The notes under the pieces are model-generated. The model had not been told where the DNA came from. It saw only the letters and a program-made list of their open reading frames with translations, and made no database searches. Of a stretch of DNA of 64,000 nucleotides, positions 28,450-36,279 are shown piece after piece. The DNA comes from Myxococcus landrumus (GTDB taxonomy: Bacteria; Myxococcota; Myxococcia; Myxococcales; Myxococcaceae), in contig NZ_CP071091.1 of NCBI RefSeq assembly GCF_017301635.1, positions 6,708,001 through 6,772,000 of the forward strand. Reading direction: 5' to 3'. The translations under genes were made by a program, and so were the position numbers. How positions within the stretch are numbered: position 1 is the stretch's first letter; each line of letters starts with the position of its first letter.

Positions 28450-29277
28450 ATGTCCTCTCCCGCCGAAACCTATCTGCGCGACTTCCACCGCCGTCTTCCC
28501 GGAGTGACGTCACGCGAGTTCGGCGCGACCCCTGTGTGGCGGGACGGCGAAGTGCATCCCTCCACCTACTCGCTCCTGGAGGCGGAAGTGCCTCGGAGCG
28601 ATGCACCACAAGTCGTGCTCGACCTGGCCTGTGGCGACGGCCATCTCCTGGAGATGCTCGCGCGACGCCACCAGCGCGGCCTCACGCTGCAGGGCATCGA
28701 CCTGAGCGAACACGAGCTCGCGGCGGCACGGGCACGGCTGAAGGACTCCGCCACGCTGACTCACGGCCGCGCCCAGTCGCTCCCGTTCCCGGACGCCAGC
28801 GTCGACCTCGTGCTGAGCCACCTCGCCTTCATGCTGATGGACGACGTGGAGACCGTGCTCTCCGAGCTCCGGCGCGTGCTCAAGCCCGCGGGGCGCGTGG
28901 CCATGGTCATCGGCGGAGGGCCCCTTCGCAACGAGGCCTTCGACCAATACCTGCGCCTGCTGCGCCCCATCCTCGCGACAACGCCGAACGCGCCCCTCCC
29001 CCTGGGCGACCCGCGCGTCCGCACCTCCGAGGGCCTGGCGGAGCTGTTCCGTGACTTCACGGGGCTCCACGTCCAGAACCTCGAAGTCCAGGGCGACGGC
29101 GCCCCGGAGCACGTGTGGGACTCCCTCACGCGGACCTATGACGCCGACCGGCTCTCCGAATCGGCGCGGGACTCGCTCAAGGCAGACTTCCTGCGCGCCG
29201 TGGAGCCACTGCGGCGCACCGACGGCACCCTCCCCTTCCGCTGGAGCATGCGTCAGGTGACGGCCACCCGGCCGTGA
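28450..29277 (+). CDS. Class I SAM-dependent methyltransferase
   Basis: 275 residues. Motif I is VVLDLACGDGHLL at about 55-67, the acidic residue after strand 2 is in GIDLSE, and motif IV is SVDLVLSHLAFML. The layout fits the UbiE/type 11 methyltransferases. The substrate cannot be named. It is divergent from the TIGR02996 gene and convergent with the beta-helix lipoprotein gene. Confidence 0.82.
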   Translation: MSSPAETYLRDFHRRLPGVTSREFGATPVWRDGEVHPSTYSLLEAEVPRSDAPQVVLDLACGDGHLLEMLARRHQRGLTLQGIDLSEHELAAARARLKDSATLTHGRAQSLPFPDASVDLVLSHLAFMLMDDVETVLSELRRVLKPAGRVAMVIGGGPLRNEAFDQYLRLLRPILATTPNAPLPLGDPRVRTSEGLAELFRDFTGLHVQNLEVQGDGAPEHVWDSLTRTYDADRLSESARDSLKADFLRAVEPLRRTDGTLPFRWSMRQVTATRP

Positions 29278-29288
29278 CGGTGCGTCAC
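29274..29288. terminator. Hairpin at the convergent gene ends
   Basis: Inverted repeat GTGACG / CGTCAC with a 3-base loop that spans the stop codons of the methyltransferase and the facing lipoprotein gene. Short, and without a T-run, so only a candidate. Confidence 0.35.
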
Positions 29289-31945
29289 CGGACCGTGTGG
29301 ACCTGCGTCCCCTCCAGGCCGTCCCCCTTCGCCTTGAAGGTCAGCTCTCCCTTCTGCGTGGCCTTGAAATAGAACGAGGCCTCCTGCTGCGGCTTCGCCA
29401 ACACGAGCTCCCATCCCGTCGCCGCCCGGGCCAGCTCCTGCGTACAGGCCGCATCCGCATAGAGCACCGAGCCCGGCGCCGAGCTCCCCACCACCTCCAT
29501 CACCAGCGACGGCGCCCCCAGCGCGGTCAGGTTCCCCCTCGCGTCCTGGCTCTGCACCACCAGCGCCTCCGAGCACTGCCCCACGCCCACACTCCGCGCT
29601 GGCGTGAGGAACGCAATCTGGGACGCCGCTCCCGCCTCCACGATGACGTCGAACGTCTCGTCGGGTCGGGTCGCGCGCTCGTACCAGGCGCCGCTCACGC
29701 GGTTCTGGCTGATGAGATTCGCTCCGCCCAGGTCCCAGATGCCCACGAAGAGCTTGCCGGCATACGGCTCCGGCCACCCCTCGTGCTCCACCCGGTTCCG
29801 CTGGATGCGCAGCCCCGTCGGCACGGGAGGACCATTCCCATCCCCGTCCGCCTGCGACACGTTGATGCCGATGTCGTTCTGCACCAGCGTGTTCTCGAAG
29901 AGGTCGATGTCCTCGCACAGCGCCATCCGGTAGTAGTCCCCGCCCGCCACCAGGATGCCCGCGGCCGTGGTGCCTCCGCCCGAGTAGGCATTGCCCGCCA
30001 CCTCGTTCCTCGTGGCCCGCCCCGTGGCGCCATTGCTGAACTGGATGCCATTGCGCGCGATGAAGGACACCGGTCCGCCTCCATCCACGCGGTTGCCCTC
30101 CACGCTCAGCTTCACCCGCCCCGAGCCGACAATGCCCGCCTTCTGGTAGCGCGCCACGTGGTTGCGCAGCACCTCCACCTGGGTCTCCGACGTCGCGGTC
30201 AGCGCGTTCCGCACCTCGATGCCCACGCCCTCCTGACAGGCGCCAAGCCCGTCCCGCTGGCTCATGTCCAGCACCTCGCTGTCGACGATGGAGCCACTCG
30301 CGCCGTCGAACAGGACGCCTCGCAATCGCGTCGTGACGTCGTCACAGACCAACTCCGACAGACCTCGCGCGGACACCTTCACCCGGCGCACGTGAGCCGT
30401 GGAGCCCCGGTTGCGCAGCACCGCCCCCAGGAAGCGTCCGCCGCGGGGGTCCACCGCCGTGAGCACGTGCTCCGCCCCATCCAAGGTGTACCCATCCGGA
30501 ATCCACAGCGACTGCTCCGTGGTGCAGTCGTTCGTCAGCGACACCGTGGAGGCCCCCAGCGTCGCGTCGCACGGTGCGAACTCTCCACAGCGAGGCCCCG
30601 TCCACTCCACCGTGACGGTCCGAGTCGCGGACAGCCCCGAGGTATTCGTCACGGTCAACGAGACGGTGGGCAACGTGTCCACCGGGAGGCACGACAGCGC
30701 CACCCAGTCCGCCTCGCCCGAGCCTCCCGCACGCGTCGCGTGGCCCAACAACCCCGTGTTCGCGGACCAGGTGAACGTGAGCGGCTCGCCCTGTGGGTCC
30801 CTCGCCGTGGCCGCCAACCACACCGGCACTCCGGAGGTCGTCTCCGCCGCCGACGGCGTCAGCGAGCTGATGATGGGAGCCATGGGACTCCGCACACACA
30901 CGCCCGTCGTGCGCTCATGCGAAAACCCCTTCTCATCACTCACCTTCACGGTGAGCACGCAGTTGCTGTTGTTGTTGCAGTCGCCACGGGGCAAGGAGCT
31001 CGGCGTGAACTGGGTGACCGGCGCGCCCGCATTCCCGAACGTCCCCGTACAGGTCGCGGACCACTCATAGGTGAGCGTGTCGCCATCGTCATCCACCCCG
31101 GCCGTCTGGAGCTGGATGGGAGCGCCCACTCGAGCATCCGCGATGGGATTGACGCCCAGCTCCATCAAGACGGGCGTGCGGTTGAACGTGGCTCCCCGCT
31201 CCACACGCATCTCCCCACCGAGCGCCACGTCCACGTCGAAGTCGAGCGTGGTCACCCCGCCACGGCTCCCCGTCACCTTCAGCGTCACCGTCACCCGGTC
31301 ACGCTGATTCGGAGCCTTCCACTCAACGTCCTTCAGAGACGCATCGTTGGACGCATCCTTGAAAGTGCCCGCGCTCGCGCCCTCTTTATCTTTCACTTTC
31401 GCGCTCCACTCATACGTGAGCGTCTCCGACTGCTCGGAGGGACGGGCCAGGGCGCGAAGCTTCACCGCCTGCCCCAGTGACACCGTGGCGTGAGAGCCCA
31501 CCACGGCATCAATCACGGGCGCGGTGTGGGCCCTCGGAGTGCCGGAGGGCTGGGGAACGAGCACGAGGAGCGCGGGCAGATGCCGCTTCAGCTCCACCAG
31601 GTCGACGCTCGCCTGTCCCAGCAACGCATCCGACGCCCCCAGGATGCCCAGGTTCACCGAGGCCCCCGCACCCGTGTGGATGCCGCGCACCCACCCCTGC
31701 CACACGCGCTCATCCGCGGGCGTCTTGGGCAGACTCGCGGAGACAGCCCCGCCCTGTGCGGGGGAGACGGTGACCTTCACGTCCTTCACGTCGCCCGAAG
31801 CCAACGTGCGTGGAAGCACCACCACCACGAGCGCCGAACCGACAGGTTCCGTGGGGACATCCGGCGAGTCTGGCAGCCCACACCCCATGGCCAGCAGGAG
31901 CGTGCTGGCGAACAGGGCCAGGCACCTGGTGTTCGCTCGATTCAT
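29285..31945 (-). CDS. Lipoprotein with Ig/PKD-like domains and right-handed beta-helix
   Basis: 886 residues. The lipoprotein signal peptide (LFASTLLLAMGC, cysteine about residue 20) is followed by several Ig/PKD-like domains of the form LTYEWSAxxxG. After them comes a parallel beta-helix of right-handed repeats (VEVLRNHVARYQKAGIVGSG, NRVDGGGPVSFIARNGIQFS as landmarks) and a C-terminal beta-sandwich. Likely surface exposed. Beta-helix proteins often bind or cleave polysaccharide, but no catalytic set is evident. ATG 31945 follows GAGAGG. The region upstream carries a 47-bp element also found before the deamidase-like gene. Confidence 0.75.
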   Translation of the reverse strand: MNRANTRCLALFASTLLLAMGCGLPDSPDVPTEPVGSALVVVVLPRTLASGDVKDVKVTVSPAQGGAVSASLPKTPADERVWQGWVRGIHTGAGASVNLGILGASDALLGQASVDLVELKRHLPALLVLVPQPSGTPRAHTAPVIDAVVGSHATVSLGQAVKLRALARPSEQSETLTYEWSAKVKDKEGASAGTFKDASNDASLKDVEWKAPNQRDRVTVTLKVTGSRGGVTTLDFDVDVALGGEMRVERGATFNRTPVLMELGVNPIADARVGAPIQLQTAGVDDDGDTLTYEWSATCTGTFGNAGAPVTQFTPSSLPRGDCNNNSNCVLTVKVSDEKGFSHERTTGVCVRSPMAPIISSLTPSAAETTSGVPVWLAATARDPQGEPLTFTWSANTGLLGHATRAGGSGEADWVALSCLPVDTLPTVSLTVTNTSGLSATRTVTVEWTGPRCGEFAPCDATLGASTVSLTNDCTTEQSLWIPDGYTLDGAEHVLTAVDPRGGRFLGAVLRNRGSTAHVRRVKVSARGLSELVCDDVTTRLRGVLFDGASGSIVDSEVLDMSQRDGLGACQEGVGIEVRNALTATSETQVEVLRNHVARYQKAGIVGSGRVKLSVEGNRVDGGGPVSFIARNGIQFSNGATGRATRNEVAGNAYSGGGTTAAGILVAGGDYYRMALCEDIDLFENTLVQNDIGINVSQADGDGNGPPVPTGLRIQRNRVEHEGWPEPYAGKLFVGIWDLGGANLISQNRVSGAWYERATRPDETFDVIVEAGAASQIAFLTPARSVGVGQCSEALVVQSQDARGNLTALGAPSLVMEVVGSSAPGSVLYADAACTQELARAATGWELVLAKPQQEASFYFKATQKGELTFKAKGDGLEGTQVHTVR

Positions 31946-32074
31946 GGTGACGTCCTCTCGGCGATATCTCGGGGGGAAGCTGAACGATAGCGGCAACCCG
32001 CCCGTCACCCAAACAACGGGGCGGGCGCCCCACGAGGCAGACGTCTCCACGAAACACTCCTCGCGTCGGACAAA

Positions 32075-32121
32075 CGACACCCACCCCTCAGAGGGGTTAC
32101 CTATCGAGCAGGAGCGCGAGT
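32075..32121 (-). repeat. 47-bp upstream element, copy 1
   Basis: Matches the element at 33328-33374 at 40 of 47 positions, including GGTTACCTATCG and CGACACCCAC without a mismatch (plus-strand reading). Both copies have the same orientation and lie upstream of a minus-strand gene, here 130 bases before the beta-helix lipoprotein. A shared promoter or operator is likely; a duplicated segment is the alternative. Confidence 0.6.
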
Positions 32122-32184
32122 CCACACACAAACAAGGCACGTCTCCGACGCCGTGCGAGTCCCTGCGACACGTCGCCCGCCCCC

Positions 32185-33147
32185 TCAAGAAATCTGCTGC
32201 ACTCCCTGCGGGACGATGGTGTTCGGGCCGCGCTGGAGCGGAGCACCGAGCGCGTTGTAGCCCCCGGGGTGCTTCTGAACCGCGAAGTGCCAGTGGTCAT
32301 GGCGGTCCCTCCATCCGGCGATGAAGGCAATGCCTGGGTTGGGGACGAGCGCCGGGTTGTCGCCGTAGCAGTACCGGCCATGCATCGCGGGGAGCGGACC
32401 GCCGAGCGCCGTGACGGGAATGGCTGGAACCGGCGCGGGCACGCCCGCGAAGGCGGGCAGTGCATCAGGCCGCAGCACCACCGACCGCACGAACGTGCCC
32501 GCTCCCATGCGCGTCGTATAGAAGGCGCGCTCCGCGCTGAGCCTCCGGGCGTCGATGGTGCCTCCCGCGAGGGGAGCTCCGCCCCAGTTCACATGCGCAT
32601 TGAGCCCCGGGTCCCAGGCAATGTGCGTCACCCAGACGTTGGCCGGCCCCGCGGCGCCCGCGGGCGTGGCGACGCTGAACGTGCAGCCGCTGAACATGGC
32701 CGTGAAGAAGAAGCGGACGTTGACATCATTCAGGTGCAGCTCGTTCGCGCCAGCGGTCGCCCACGGCAGCCAGTATGCGCTGTACTCGTTCGTCAACCGC
32801 CCCACGGGATTCGCGACGCGCGCGAGCCCGACCTTCAGCACCTGCAACGCCGCGTAGTTGGCGGCGGGGTTGTCGAAGGCGAGGCCCGCGGGTGCCGCCG
32901 CGCCCAAGGCCTGGTCAAAGGACTGTCCCGCGAGGATGTTGCCGCCATAGGCGCCCGCGATGAGGTCGAACTTGAGCACCATCGGCTCGGGGCGCGCATA
33001 GGGATTGGCGACCGCCCCCCAGTTGCCTTGCCCCAGGTCCATCACGCAGTGGCAGGTCGGGCACGGCTGGGCCGGCAACGTGACCAGGATGAGCCGGTTC
33101 AAGAAGGCGAGAGGGTCTGCCTTGAACTTCTTGTTGAGTCCGTGCAT
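32185..33147 (-). CDS. Putative glutamine deamidase related to Burkholderia lethal factor 1
   Basis: 320 residues. No family name is certain, but residues 126-178 follow the active-site region of Burkholderia lethal factor 1 (BLF1). Here WLPW is at 126-129, FFFTAMFSGCT at 146-156 and VWVTHIAWD at 171-179. In BLF1, WLPW is at 63-66, LFFTYYLSGC ends at catalytic C94 (with T88), and VWHID holds H106. The Thr-Cys-His set therefore maps to T149, C155 and H175 with identical Thr-Cys spacing. BLF1 deamidates a glutamine of eIF4A; the target here is unknown. Extra N- and C-terminal regions exist. The N-terminus has a C-x2-C-x-C cluster and no signal peptide. ATG 33147 lies behind GGAGG. Confidence 0.6.
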   Translation of the reverse strand: MHGLNKKFKADPLAFLNRLILVTLPAQPCPTCHCVMDLGQGNWGAVANPYARPEPMVLKFDLIAGAYGGNILAGQSFDQALGAAAPAGLAFDNPAANYAALQVLKVGLARVANPVGRLTNEYSAYWLPWATAGANELHLNDVNVRFFFTAMFSGCTFSVATPAGAAGPANVWVTHIAWDPGLNAHVNWGGAPLAGGTIDARRLSAERAFYTTRMGAGTFVRSVVLRPDALPAFAGVPAPVPAIPVTALGGPLPAMHGRYCYGDNPALVPNPGIAFIAGWRDRHDHWHFAVQKHPGGYNALGAPLQRGPNTIVPQGVQQIS

Positions 33148-33241
33148 GAGGCCATACCTCCGACAGGGGCGGGGGTACCCTGCAATGCAAGGTCCAACAC
33201 AGACTCACCCGACCTTCGTCTGGGATTCCCGGAGGAGACGT

Positions 33242-33273
33242 GAGGTGTTTGCGTTCCCCGGGGACGCAACCTC
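33242..33273. promoter_or_regulatory. Long hairpin in the leader of the deamidase-like gene
   Basis: Inverted repeat with arms GAGG and TTGCGtTCCCC against GGGGACGCAA and CCTC, with one bulged base and a small internal gap. It lies between the 47-bp element and the start codon, so in the predicted minus-strand leader, and also upstream of the plus-strand cytochrome gene. It may be an RNA structure or a protein-binding palindrome. Confidence 0.4.
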
Positions 33274-33327
33274 GTGCGTCTGGAACGCCGCTCCCCCGCG
33301 CCGCGGAGGACATCCACGTCAAGCGGA

Positions 33328-33374
33328 CGACACCCACGACGCAGAGCGGTTACCTATCGTGCAGGACCTCGAGT
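33328..33374 (-). repeat. 47-bp upstream element, copy 2
   Basis: Second copy of the element at 32075, 181 bases upstream of the deamidase-like start on the minus strand. It also lies just before the divergent cytochrome b561 gene, but copy 1 has no plus-strand gene beside it, so the minus-strand genes are the common factor. Confidence 0.6.
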
Positions 33375-33398
33375 GAGCCGGCCCCGAGCGCACCAGCA

Positions 33399-34079
33399 AT
33401 GCTCTCCTGCCGCGCCGTGCGAGCCGCTCCCCTCCGTCGTCCACAGCCCTGGCCCGTTCGCGTGGCCCACTGGGTCAACGTGCCCCTGCTCATCATCATG
33501 GCGGGCAGCGGGCTGCAAATCCTCGCGGCCTATCCCATGCTCGGCCCGCGAGGCCGGCCCTATCGCTGGTTTCCCTTTCAGGGTGCAATCCCACCGGAGT
33601 GGGCCCGACTCGGAGACTGGCTCGCGGGCGCGCGGCAATGGCACTTCGCGTTCGGCGGCTTCCTCGCGCTCAACGGCCTCGCGTACCTGCTCTACCTCGC
33701 CTTCAGTGGTGAGTGGCGCCGCCGTCTCTTCTTCCCTCGCCGCGACGCACGCAACGCGCTGGGCACCCTCGCCTTCTACCTGCGCCTGCGAAAAGAGCCC
33801 CCGGCCCAGGAGCTCTACAACGGCCTGCAACGGTTGGCGTACACCAGCGCGCTGCTGCTGGGCATCCTCGCCGTCCTCTCTGGCATCACGCTCTACAAGC
33901 CCGTGCAGCTCGGCGCGCTCACCGCCGTGCTCGGTGGATACGACGCCGCGCGCGCCCTCCATCTGCTCACGCTCGCGCTGCTCGGCCTCTTCACCGTGGG
34001 CCACGTCGTCATGGTGCTCCTGCACCCTCGCTCGCTGGTGGAGATGGTGACCGGCGGAAGGAAACCCGATGCCCGGTAG
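33399..34079 (+). CDS. Cytochrome b561-type membrane subunit
   Basis: 226 residues with four predicted membrane helices. Histidines are placed for haem: H in RVAHWVNVPLL, H in WHFAFGGFLALNG, and two in the last pair of helices (LHLLTLALLG, VGHVVMVLLH). This is the Ni-hydrogenase/formate-dehydrogenase cytochrome b family. It should pass electrons between the quinone pool and the molybdenum protein encoded next, whose start lies inside its last codons (11-base overlap). ATG 33399 has only a weak ribosome site. Confidence 0.82.
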   Translation: MLSCRAVRAAPLRRPQPWPVRVAHWVNVPLLIIMAGSGLQILAAYPMLGPRGRPYRWFPFQGAIPPEWARLGDWLAGARQWHFAFGGFLALNGLAYLLYLAFSGEWRRRLFFPRRDARNALGTLAFYLRLRKEPPAQELYNGLQRLAYTSALLLGILAVLSGITLYKPVQLGALTAVLGGYDAARALHLLTLALLGLFTVGHVVMVLLHPRSLVEMVTGGRKPDAR

Positions 34080-34791
34080 ACATCTCATCTCCGCGCCTCC
34101 TCCCCGGCTGCTCACGCGGCGCCTGGCCCTGGTGGGAGCCGGTGGACTGCTCGCGTCCGCGTGCGACAGCGCGCGCCCTCATGTGGGCTTCCTGGGCGCC
34201 ATGGAGCGCGTCAACGCACGGCTCCAGGCCGCGCTCTTCGACGAGCGCCAGCTGGCCCCCGAGCTGCCGCCCGAGGAGACCACGCCTCCAGGCGCCTTCC
34301 CGCCCTACTTCATCTCGGACACGGTGCCGCTCGCGCCTCCCGGTTGGACGTTGCGGGTGGGGGGGATGGTCGCCCGTCCCGCGAACCTGACGCTCGCGGA
34401 GCTCCAGCGGCTGCCGAGCACGCAGTACCGCATCCGCCACCATTGCGTGGAGGGCTGGAGCGCCGTGGCGTCCTGGCACGGCGTGCGCCTGAGAGACCTC
34501 GCCGAGTACGTGGGCGCGGACCCGGCGGCGTCCTACGTGGAGCTGCGCTCGTTCGACTCGGGCTACTGGTCCTCCTGGGACCGCCCCAGCGCCTTTCATC
34601 CGCAGACCCTCCTGGCCTACGGCATGAACGGGCAGCCGCTCCCGCCCGAGCACGGCGCGCCCCTGCGCATCTATTCAGCGGTGAAACTCGGTTACAAGAT
34701 GGTGAAGTACCTGACCGAGGTGAACTTCCTCTCCCAGCCCACCAGCGGCTACTGGGAGGAGCGCGGCTACGAGTGGTACGCGGGCGTCTGA
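34069..34791 (+). CDS. Molybdopterin oxidoreductase of the sulfite-oxidase fold, predicted Tat lipoprotein
   Basis: 240 residues. The N-terminus has a twin-arginine (RR at 17-18) and a lipobox ending at C32, so export by Tat and lipid anchoring are likely. The molybdenum-ligating cysteine is C126 in RHHCVEGWSAV, followed by SWHGVRLRDLAEYVG, as in the YedY/MsrP and sulfite-oxidase families. With the upstream cytochrome b it forms a small periplasmic redox pair analogous to MsrPQ. The substrate is not evident. The start has GGAAGGA upstream. Confidence 0.85.
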   Translation: MPGRHLISAPPPRLLTRRLALVGAGGLLASACDSARPHVGFLGAMERVNARLQAALFDERQLAPELPPEETTPPGAFPPYFISDTVPLAPPGWTLRVGGMVARPANLTLAELQRLPSTQYRIRHHCVEGWSAVASWHGVRLRDLAEYVGADPAASYVELRSFDSGYWSSWDRPSAFHPQTLLAYGMNGQPLPPEHGAPLRIYSAVKLGYKMVKYLTEVNFLSQPTSGYWEERGYEWYAGV

Positions 34792-34846
34792 GCGCCCACC
34801 GCGCAGGCACACACCCAACAACCCTGTCTGACGTGATGCACCTGAA

Positions 34847-34876
34847 GCCCTGTCCCGCACGGATGCGGGGCAGGGC
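34847..34876. terminator. Bidirectional hairpin between convergent genes
   Basis: 12-bp stem GCCCTGTCCCGC / GCGGGGCAGGGC, with one T-G wobble, around a 6-base loop. It lies between the molybdenum oxidoreductase stop and the stop of the facing 146-residue gene. Confidence 0.65.
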
Positions 34877-34885
34877 CAGGGCCGC

Positions 34886-35326
34886 TCAGGCCTTGCTGCC
34901 CAGGAAGCCTCCGCCAAACGGGGAGGCGCCTCGCTGGCGCAGCGCCTCGCGCTCGGCCTTCAGCGCGGCGAGCGCGTCGTCGCGCGTGGCGTAGTGGTTC
35001 ACCGCCGCGCCGTTGATGGCGCCGCTGGTGAGGACGAACATGCGCGTCATCTCATCGCCGCCGAACCGGTACGAGCGGTGGGTGAAGCGCTCCAACACCT
35101 CACGGCGCTCCCGGCCGAAGACGCGCCCGGCGGTGAACCGCACCACCAACCCCTCCAGGTTGATGAGCAGGTCCACCTTCCCCGAGCCCGCGTAGCGCGC
35201 CAGGTGCCCTTCCACTTCCCGCCGCCACCGCAGGACGTCCTCCTCCGTCGACAACACACAGTCGATGAAGTGCGCCGTCACCACGTCGTTGGGCGCGTCG
35301 TAATCGAAGGACATGCTCCAGGCCAT
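34886..35326 (-). CDS. Unknown 146-residue protein, possibly SpoIIAA/STAS-like
   Basis: Not firmly recognised. An alternating strand/helix pattern (VVTAHFIDCVLS, then a long helix, then KVDLLINLEGLVV) resembles the SpoIIAA/STAS-like fold. The central motif RSYRFGGDEMTRMFVLTSGA and C-terminal NHYATRDDALAALKAERE look conserved. It is predicted soluble. The start has GGGAGG 8 bases upstream. It lies 25 bases after the alpha/beta hydrolase gene on the same strand and is probably co-transcribed with it. Confidence 0.65.
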   Translation of the reverse strand: MAWSMSFDYDAPNDVVTAHFIDCVLSTEEDVLRWRREVEGHLARYAGSGKVDLLINLEGLVVRFTAGRVFGRERREVLERFTHRSYRFGGDEMTRMFVLTSGAINGAAVNHYATRDDALAALKAEREALRQRGASPFGGGFLGSKA

Positions 35327-35351
35327 CGCACTACCTCCCTCGAAGCCGATG

Positions 35352-36137
35352 TCAGGCGGGGGCGGAGCCAGCCAGGAAGGCGGACAGCACCGCCGCGGTC
35401 TCCTGGGGGTGCTCGGCGTTCGGATAGTGGCCAGGGCCCGGAATGTGAGCCATTCGCGCGCGGCGGATGGGCTTCACCACCGCCTCCCGCAGGAAGGCCG
35501 GCGGCAGGAACGGGTCATCCGTCGACACCACCAGCGTCGGCGCCGTGATTTTCGACAGCTGGTCGGCGAAGCCGCCCTTCGTCCACGCGTCGAACATGCC
35601 CTCGATGGCCGCCGCGCTCACCCCCGCCGCGTCCTTCAGCAGGGCCTCCAGCGCGTCCGGCGTCAGCGTCTTGCACGCCAGGCCCAGGATGGTCTTCTGC
35701 TTGTCGCGGTCCCCCGCCGACGTGCGGAACAGCCCCGCCGCGTCCGGAGGCAGCGGCAGGCCCGCCGCGGGCACCGTGTTGAGCAACACCAGGCCCTCCA
35801 CGCGGTCCGGCACCTGCGCGCCCAACCACTGCGCAATCTGGCCACCCATGCTGTGGCCCACCACCGTGAAGCGCTTGGCGCCCACCGCGTCCACCACCGC
35901 CAACACATCCTGCGCCAACTGCGCCAGCGTGTAGCCGCCCGCCGCCTTCGTCGACTGCCCCGTGCCGCGCGCGTCCGGAATCACCAGCCGCAGCCCCGTC
36001 AGGTCCAGCCGCTCCACCGTCGCGTCCCACACCGCGCCGGACATCATCCACCCGTGCACCAGCACCACCGTGCGCGGGCCTTCGCCCACGACGCGATAGT
36101 GGATCGAAGTCCCGTCAGCTACGGAAAGCGTGGGCAT
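35352..36137 (-). CDS. Alpha/beta hydrolase
   Basis: 261 residues with the oxyanion-hole motif VHGWMM, the nucleophile S96 in GHSMGG, an acid in STDDPFLPP and a histidine in PGHYPNAEHP. The serine nucleophile points to an esterase, lactonase or peroxidase-type hydrolase rather than a dehalogenase. The substrate is unknown. It is probably the first gene of a two-gene unit with the 146-residue protein. Confidence 0.85.
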   Translation of the reverse strand: MPTLSVADGTSIHYRVVGEGPRTVVLVHGWMMSGAVWDATVERLDLTGLRLVIPDARGTGQSTKAAGGYTLAQLAQDVLAVVDAVGAKRFTVVGHSMGGQIAQWLGAQVPDRVEGLVLLNTVPAAGLPLPPDAAGLFRTSAGDRDKQKTILGLACKTLTPDALEALLKDAAGVSAAAIEGMFDAWTKGGFADQLSKITAPTLVVSTDDPFLPPAFLREAVVKPIRRARMAHIPGPGHYPNAEHPQETAAVLSAFLAGSAPA

Positions 36138-36279
36138 GTCGTCTCCTCAGATGAAATGGATAAAGCAGCATTGAAGAGTTCTACGGGAGCGAAAGCAAGC
36201 CACGACATCCAGAGAAGGCCGGTCCACATGTAGGCATTCGCCGCGGGTATGAGCTGGGTTGGCGGCGAGCGAGAGACGC

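Noticed and set aside
36138..36279. Possible small gene between the hydrolase and slipin genes
   Set aside because: No frame with both a ribosome site and reasonable composition was seen; it is treated as a promoter region.
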